From Flavobacterium silvaticum (GTDB lineage: Bacteria; Bacteroidota; Bacteroidia; Flavobacteriales; Flavobacteriaceae): DNA of 64,000 bases. The stretch is from positions 1 to 64,000 of the forward strand of contig NZ_JAAMPU010000096.1 in assembly GCF_012911565.1 (NCBI RefSeq). Direction: 5' to 3'. The notes below the pieces were generated by a model. That model saw only the letters and a program-made list of their open reading frames with translations. It was not told where the DNA came from and did no database searches. This document shows positions 63,401 through 64,000 of the stretch, piece by piece. Position 1 is the stretch's first letter; every line of letters starts with the position of its first letter. The position numbers and the translations under genes were made by a program.

Positions 63401-63557
63401 GGTTAACAGTTAACAGTTAACAGTTAACAAGTAACAGTTAACAGTTGAAGCACGTTGATGGAACAATAATGATTAAATAAAAAACTCCGGTTCATTTTAA
63501 AACCGGAGTTTTTTATTTTCGTTAACCGTTAACCGTTAACCGTTAACCGTTAACCGT
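63401..63557. repeat. Tandem GTTAACA and GTTAACC 7-mers flanking a bidirectional terminator
   Basis: About six copies of a GTTAACA-type 7-mer lie at 63401-63446 and five to six copies of GTTAACC/CGTTAAC at 63521-63557. A bidirectional hairpin lies between them. GTTAAC is itself palindromic. Confidence 0.75.
63481..63514. terminator. Bidirectional Rho-independent terminator
   Basis: A perfect 12-bp stem AAAACTCCGGTT / AACCGGAGTTTT with A and T tracts at both ends. It serves the helicase gene on the plus strand and the partial gene on the minus strand. Confidence 0.85.
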
Positions 63558-64000
63558 TCACTTACTTTCTTCCAGAACCTTATTCGGATCATACCCAAAC
63601 AAATGATGCTCCTTGATGAGTTCCGCGATACCTTTTGGCAGCATTTCTTCCCAACCCGGAATTCCGCCGGTGATCATTTTGAGAACGACACGTGAGAAAA
63701 TTTCGAGGTTGTGCGGATCGAAGTCGTCTATGTCGATTACTTTTCCGTTGAATTTGAAGAACTTGTACAATTCTTTCATCCGCGGATGGACTTTGAGGTT
63801 TTCGGAATTGATGATTTCCCCATCTTCCCCAATCATCGGATACAGGAATACCTTCAAATCGCGATAAAACAGTTTCCCGAAAGCTTCAAGGATGCCGCCG
63901 CTCAAATGACGATAATATTTCTCGTCGAAAATATCCACAAGGTTGTTCACGCCCATGGCCAATCCCATACGGGCCTTGGTATAGTTCGAGAAATATTCGA
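63558..64000 (-). CDS. Partial conserved protein of unknown function (5' end off window)
   Basis: At least 146 codons of a soluble protein; the frame is open to the right edge of the window (EYFSNYTKARMGLAMGV...). Visible stretches are YYRHLSGGILEAFGKLFYRDLKVFLYPM, VHPRMKELYKFFKFNG and GGIPGWEEMLPKGIAELIKEHHLFG. I cannot place the family with confidence. The internal ATG at 63968 is not the start, because the frame is open upstream and the sequence is continuous in character. Confidence 0.75.
   Translation of the reverse strand, partial: EYFSNYTKARMGLAMGVNNLVDIFDEKYYRHLSGGILEAFGKLFYRDLKVFLYPMIGEDGEIINSENLKVHPRMKELYKFFKFNGKVIDIDDFDPHNLEIFSRVVLKMITGGIPGWEEMLPKGIAELIKEHHLFGYDPNKVLEESK

Noticed and set aside
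1-64000. tRNA, rRNA, insertion sequences or prophage
   Set aside because: No cloverleaf or rRNA-like stretch, transposase or phage structural gene was recognised on either strand by reading. A weak tRNA could be missed without a scan.

Overview
The window looks like chromosomal DNA of a member of the Bacteroidota, most likely Flavobacterium or a close relative. The support is as follows. Many genes are preceded by the Bacteroidota -7 box TAnnTTTG. Two large secreted proteins end in type IX secretion (T9SS) type A sorting domains of the YPNP...N(G)xYxV type. Lipoproteins, a DUF4834 protein and YfhO-type proteins typical of flavobacteria are present. A structured element starting TAGCCCCGAT recurs three times. 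No rRNA, tRNA, CRISPR array or insertion sequence was recognised.

The left end (1-3150) is accessory DNA and the most unusual part. Two AT-rich cassettes, one encoding a lipoprotein and one an HNH protein, are each followed by a ~135-bp imperfect-palindromic site. The site edges match the integron attC boxes RYYYAAC/GTTRRRY, and each cassette's leading edge is the reverse complement of its own trailing-site edge. A tyrosine recombinase lies directly upstream in the same orientation. It lacks the IntI-specific insertion but keeps an IntI-like C-terminus. I read this as an integron-like cassette array with a non-canonical integrase.

From 3.3 to 17 kb there are core and glycoside-related genes: pyrD, an HMG-CoA-lyase-family gene, GH42 and GH30 enzymes, and a minus-strand run of five genes (MBL hydrolase, archaemetzincin lipoprotein, beta-lactamase-fold hydrolase, TPR lipoprotein, D-2-hydroxyacid dehydrogenase). 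An ArsR-SRPBCC-DoxX operon follows, and a second ArsR-SRPBCC operon lies at 32.3-33.2 kb. Both have operator-like repeats at the -7 box. From 17 to 29 kb lie guaB, a CPA2 antiporter, purB, an MsbA-like ABC exporter, a VOC-fold lipoprotein, a cysteine-free sirtuin paired with a serine hydrolase, and a TrmH/SpoU methyltransferase.

From 29 to 42 kb there are two giant T9SS cargo proteins (a duplicated beta-helix protein and a 1578-residue protein with four 270-bp tandem repeats), DeaD and RdgB. From 42 to 52.6 kb are an alpha-oxoamine synthase that is probably sphingolipid or sulfonolipid related, a TMEM175-like channel with an apparent 3' frameshift, a GNAT protein coupled to an outer-membrane protein, and a DUF4834-YfhO-glycosyltransferase-flippase cluster for surface glycans. 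From 52.7 to 57.3 kb an ABC ATPase is paired with a permease fused to an M1 aminopeptidase. The right end carries small membrane proteins, a TIGR02757 protein, two alpha/beta hydrolases, a DEAD-box helicase with a DEFD motif II, a GC-rich structured element and a partial unidentified gene running off the edge.
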